Origin: Bacteroidales bacterium
GTDB taxonomy: Bacteria; Bacteroidota; Bacteroidia; Bacteroidales; Paludibacteraceae
Direction of reading: 5' to 3'
NCBI GenBank assembly: GCA_015061115.1
Contig: SUXE01000015.1
Location: 1 to 64,000, forward strand
DNA length: 64,000 nt
The notes beneath the pieces are model-generated. The model was not told where the DNA came from and made no database searches. It worked only from the letters and a program-made list of their open reading frames with translations. Each line of letters starts with the position of its first letter. Within the stretch, counting starts at the first letter, position 1. A program made the translations under genes and the position numbers. Positions 61,017-64,000 of this stretch are shown piece after piece.

Positions 61017-64000
61017 TTAGAAACTAAAGCCTAAGCCCAAAGTGTACGTACGTGGAGTTGGGTAACGAGCCTCATCCACACCCTGACGGATTGCACTTCC
61101 TGGGTTTTCAGGATCGTAACCTGAGTAACCAGTGATTGTGCATACATTTGAGCAAGAAGCTGAAATACGAAGTCCCTCGATATGTAACTTCTTAGTTGCC
61201 TCAGGACGGAACTTGTAAGACAAGCCTACGTTCTGAAGTCTCAAGAATGATCCATTCTCAACATAACGGTCAGAAACTGCCTTCTGATCCTTATCTGTTG
61301 CAGTAGGAGCAGGAATTGAAGAATTGCTTACAACATGCTTGTCAGCACCCTCTCCTTCAACTTTTGTATAATTCAAGACATCAGCCAACTGGTTCCACCA
61401 CTTAGCATCACCTGAGTTGTTCTCAAGTTTCATACGAACCAAGTTGTAAACATCATTTCCTACAGTTGCGTTGAACTGAACGTTCAATGACCACTGTCCT
61501 AGAGTGAATGAGTTGCTCCAACCTGCTGTGAATGCTGGGTTTGGATCTCCAATCCAAGTCTCCTCATCAGAAAGCATCATATCACCAACACCGATGTTCT
61601 TACCTGTGCGGCTGTTGTACTCGTCAGCCTGAGCCTGAGTCTCAGCAACACCTAGATACTTATAACCCCAGAACTTACCAGGAGCCTCATCAACAACTGT
61701 CTTGTTGATCTTGTACTCGTTAGTAAACAAGAAGTATCTGCCACGTGGAGAACCTGCTGTGTTCCAGATTGCCTCACATGAAGAACCTAGGTCAAGCACC
61801 TTTGAACGTACAAGAGAGAATGTCAAGTCAGACTCCCATACGAAATTTGTCTTCTCTGAAACTTTGGCGTTGATAAGCTGAGCTCCTACCTGCAAATCCA
61901 AACCGACGTTCTGGATAGATCCAGCGTTAACGTATGAAGGCTCGATATTTAGGTAACCACTCTGACCAACATAAGTAGGAAGTTCCTGCTTCAAAAGCAA
62001 GTCTGTGTTCTTCTTGTAGTATCCATCGATAGTAACATTCATCTTACCACCAAGGAATCCAAGATCCAATCCTAAGTTAGCCATTGAGTTTGTCTCCCAA
62101 GTCAAATTTGTGTTAGTGTACTGTCCAGGACCATAGATACCTGAAGAAGCCACATTAGACACAGTTGTCAAGTGAGCCTGAGAACAGTTTGCATTACCTG
62201 TCTGTCCATAACCTGCACGAACTTTGAATGCAGAGAATATATTCTGGAATGACTCGCTAGACTTAGCCCATTCCTCCTCCTCAAGACGCCATGCGAAGCT
62301 GACTGATGGGAAGAATCCCCACTTGTTGCCTGGAGCGAAGTTAGAAGATCCATCAAAACGACCTGTCGCTGTGAACAAATACTTTCCAGCAATGCTATAG
62401 TTAGCACGACCGAAGAAAGATGCCATTGAACCGTCTCCAATGAAGTTCGACGATACAGAATGTCCTTCTGTTGCAGCAGCTGGTGTAACGATAGATCCAT
62501 CTGTATATCCCTTATGCGTCATCACGATTCCTTCGTAAGAGTACTTGTTGAACTCAGTACCAAGCATAAATGTTAGGTTATGCTTCTTATTGAAGTCGTG
62601 CAACCAAGTTGCATAAGAAGAGAAACGAATTGAGTTGTTCTTGTAATCACCGATTGTTAGCGTAGCAGCATCTTCCTTACGGTTGAATGCTGAATTGATG
62701 TAATAATATGGCTGGTAATAGCTTTCATCCGCATTTGTGATATCGATACCGAACTCATTTCTCCAAGACAATCTGTTCTCTCCAAGCTTAGTTTTTTCAG
62801 GAGTAGCTCCACTTTCCTTAGCTTCATTGTCCAATCTATCCTGATCTTTCTTCTTCTTGTCGAACAAAGTCATATCTAGGAATGCAGTTCCCAATACATT
62901 GAACTCAGTTCTCTCAACTGGAGACATGTTCAACTCTGCGATTGGGTTCATCTTAACTCCATTTGATGTCTGAGGAGCAAATGGCTGGCCATCAACACCG
63001 TAAGGCTGACCTGTAGGCTGAGAAAGCAAAGTCTGCATGATGATAGACTCATCCATATTATCGAAGTTTCCGATAGAAGCCTGGTTCGCAGACAAGTCTA
63101 GGATATTACGAATAGATGTTTTCTCCTGACGAGTAACACCGACGTTCATACCTACCTTCATCCAATCCTTAGCCTGAGTCTCCAAGTTGACACGACCATT
63201 GATACGCTTATAGTCAGAGCTTAGCATAACACCTTCCTGACCAGTGTATCCCAAAGATATGTTGTATGTAGTCTTGTCTGTACCACCACTTGCACTTACC
63301 TGATGGCTGTGACCGATACCATTGCGGAACAACTCATCCTGCCAATCAGTACCCTCACCCAAAACATCTGGATTAGTCAAAAGGACATCTGGCTCAGACT
63401 TGAATGCCTCCATTACAGCCTTGTCATTCAAATATTGAGCGTACTCCTTAAGATTCATCATATCGTATCTCTTTGTGAACTGAGATACAGAGAAACTTCC
63501 GTCGTATGTGATCTTAGCGTCACCGTTCTTACCCTTACGAGTAGTGATCATAACGACACCGTTTGCAGCACGAGATCCGTAGATCGCTGTAGCAGACGCA
63601 TCCTTCAACACCTCCATAGATACGATATCCGCAGGGTTGATTGAAGCCAATGGGTTAGAAGAGGCTGAGTGAGAAGCATCACCACCACCGATTGGCATTC
63701 CGTCTACAACGTACAATGGCTCAGATGAACCTGACAAAGAGCTGACTCCACGCACACGTACTGAAGTTGCCTGTCCTGGCTGACCTGATGAAGATGTTAC
63801 GCTAACACCAGATACACGACCTGCCATAGCCTGGTCGATTGATGTAGCAACACTTTCCTTAAGTTTTTCCTCATTTAGAGAGGATACCGAACCAGTAACA
63901 TCACTCTTCTTCTGAACACCATAACCAGTTACCACCAACTCTTCTAGCATCTCCTCCGACAAAGTCACATTTAGAGTAGAGCCTGTCTTTGCAGTGATCT
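61017..64000 (-). CDS. SusC/RagA TonB-dependent transporter, 5' end beyond the window
   Basis: At least 993 residues are visible; the frame continues to the right edge with no start, and the sequence before the first internal Met (ITAKTGSTLNVTLSEE) belongs to the carboxypeptidase-like domain that precedes SusC plugs. Then come EELVVTGYGVQKKSDVTGS, the plug signature AGRVSGVSV and VRVRGVSSLSGSSEPLYVVD, and a long 22-stranded barrel ending TYTLGLGFSF. Imports bound oligosaccharide with SusD. Codon use is regular, as in the tpiA gene, which suggests high expression. Terminal sequence is complete. Confidence 0.94.
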   Translation of the reverse strand, partial: ITAKTGSTLNVTLSEEMLEELVVTGYGVQKKSDVTGSVSSLNEEKLKESVATSIDQAMAGRVSGVSVTSSSGQPGQATSVRVRGVSSLSGSSEPLYVVDGMPIGGGDASHSASSNPLASINPADIVSMEVLKDASATAIYGSRAANGVVMITTRKGKNGDAKITYDGSFSVSQFTKRYDMMNLKEYAQYLNDKAVMEAFKSEPDVLLTNPDVLGEGTDWQDELFRNGIGHSHQVSASGGTDKTTYNISLGYTGQEGVMLSSDYKRINGRVNLETQAKDWMKVGMNVGVTRQEKTSIRNILDLSANQASIGNFDNMDESIIMQTLLSQPTGQPYGVDGQPFAPQTSNGVKMNPIAELNMSPVERTEFNVLGTAFLDMTLFDKKKKDQDRLDNEAKESGATPEKTKLGENRLSWRNEFGIDITNADESYYQPYYYINSAFNRKEDAATLTIGDYKNNSIRFSSYATWLHDFNKKHNLTFMLGTEFNKYSYEGIVMTHKGYTDGSIVTPAAATEGHSVSSNFIGDGSMASFFGRANYSIAGKYLFTATGRFDGSSNFAPGNKWGFFPSVSFAWRLEEEEWAKSSESFQNIFSAFKVRAGYGQTGNANCSQAHLTTVSNVASSGIYGPGQYTNTNLTWETNSMANLGLDLGFLGGKMNVTIDGYYKKNTDLLLKQELPTYVGQSGYLNIEPSYVNAGSIQNVGLDLQVGAQLINAKVSEKTNFVWESDLTFSLVRSKVLDLGSSCEAIWNTAGSPRGRYFLFTNEYKINKTVVDEAPGKFWGYKYLGVAETQAQADEYNSRTGKNIGVGDMMLSDEETWIGDPNPAFTAGWSNSFTLGQWSLNVQFNATVGNDVYNLVRMKLENNSGDAKWWNQLADVLNYTKVEGEGADKHVVSNSSIPAPTATDKDQKAVSDRYVENGSFLRLQNVGLSYKFRPEATKKLHIEGLRISASCSNVCTITGYSGYDPENPGSAIRQGVDEARYPTPRTYTLGLGFSF

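Noticed and set aside
63968-64000. Met at 63968 as start of the SusC gene
   Set aside because: The frame remains open to the right edge with matching SusC domain sequence, so the true start lies outside the window.

Overview
The window looks like a chromosomal segment of a Bacteroidales bacterium (phylum Bacteroidota). The family cannot be settled from sequence alone; a gut or rumen lineage is plausible. The evidence is a SusC/SusD pair with a surface glycan-binding lipoprotein, a hybrid two-component system, type IX secretion C-terminal signals of both known styles (type A Por-like and type B gliding-associated), many BspA-type leucine-rich-repeat proteins, PCMD, DUF4924 and BT_3928-type genes, and promoters of the Bacteroidota form (TTTG, about 19-20 nt, TAnnTTTG). 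The DNA is AT-rich. No plasmid or prophage backbone is visible.

Layout. 0.2-7.6 kb: a 2461-residue secreted RCC1/Ig-like protein with a type B T9SS signal. 7.7-12.3 kb: housekeeping run birA, ruvX, def, DUF1599, BT_3928-like membrane protein, tpiA. 12.4-25.9 kb: DUF2130 protein, hybrid two-component sensor, two secreted LRR proteins, a GH9 glucanase and three tandem small LRR paralogues. 26-32.2 kb: acyltransferase, carboxynorspermidine dehydrogenase, map, first Rpn-type nuclease/transposase, a cluster of small palindromes, DUF4924, S4 protein, pth, rplY. 32.4-35.5 kb: DUF5063, an exonuclease-sugar kinase fusion, a RapZ-C protein and a small membrane protein. 35.6-43 kb: duplicated LRR protein, DUF177, rpmF, phosphatase, uvrA, and a 55-residue ORF. 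43-50.4 kb: accessory stretch with AbiH, an inverted-repeat IS remnant, a PCMD/beta-barrel pair, M15 peptidase, DUF4846, the second Rpn copy and a truncated NERD gene. 50.4-57.2 kb: sirtuin, thioredoxin, HAD phosphatase, PfkB kinase, three identical tRNA-Asn genes, secreted proteins including a frameshifted protease/beta-barrel gene, and HU. 57.4-64 kb: glycan-binding lipoprotein, SusD and a SusC that runs off the right edge.

How the genes work together. The SusC/SusD/SGBP genes form a glycan-uptake locus. The GH9 enzyme and hybrid sensor are probably part of the same plant-glucan lifestyle, although they lie 35-45 kb away. The rplY-pth-S4 genes are coupled by TAATG stop/start overlaps, DUF177-rpmF is the classic pair, and the HAD and PfkB genes overlap by ATGA.

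Most interesting points: (1) an RNase D-like exonuclease fused to an AmgK-type kinase and overlapping a RapZ-C gene, a possible link between amino-sugar sensing and RNA turnover; (2) a dispersed family of 7-bp-period intergenic repeats with consensus near TKNNNAA; (3) two near-identical Rpn genes bordered by the same palindrome, one abutting a truncated NERD gene; (4) a serine protease and an outer-membrane barrel split by an apparent one-base frameshift; (5) a small 19-bp-inverted-repeat element whose terminus supplies the stop codon of a neighbouring gene.
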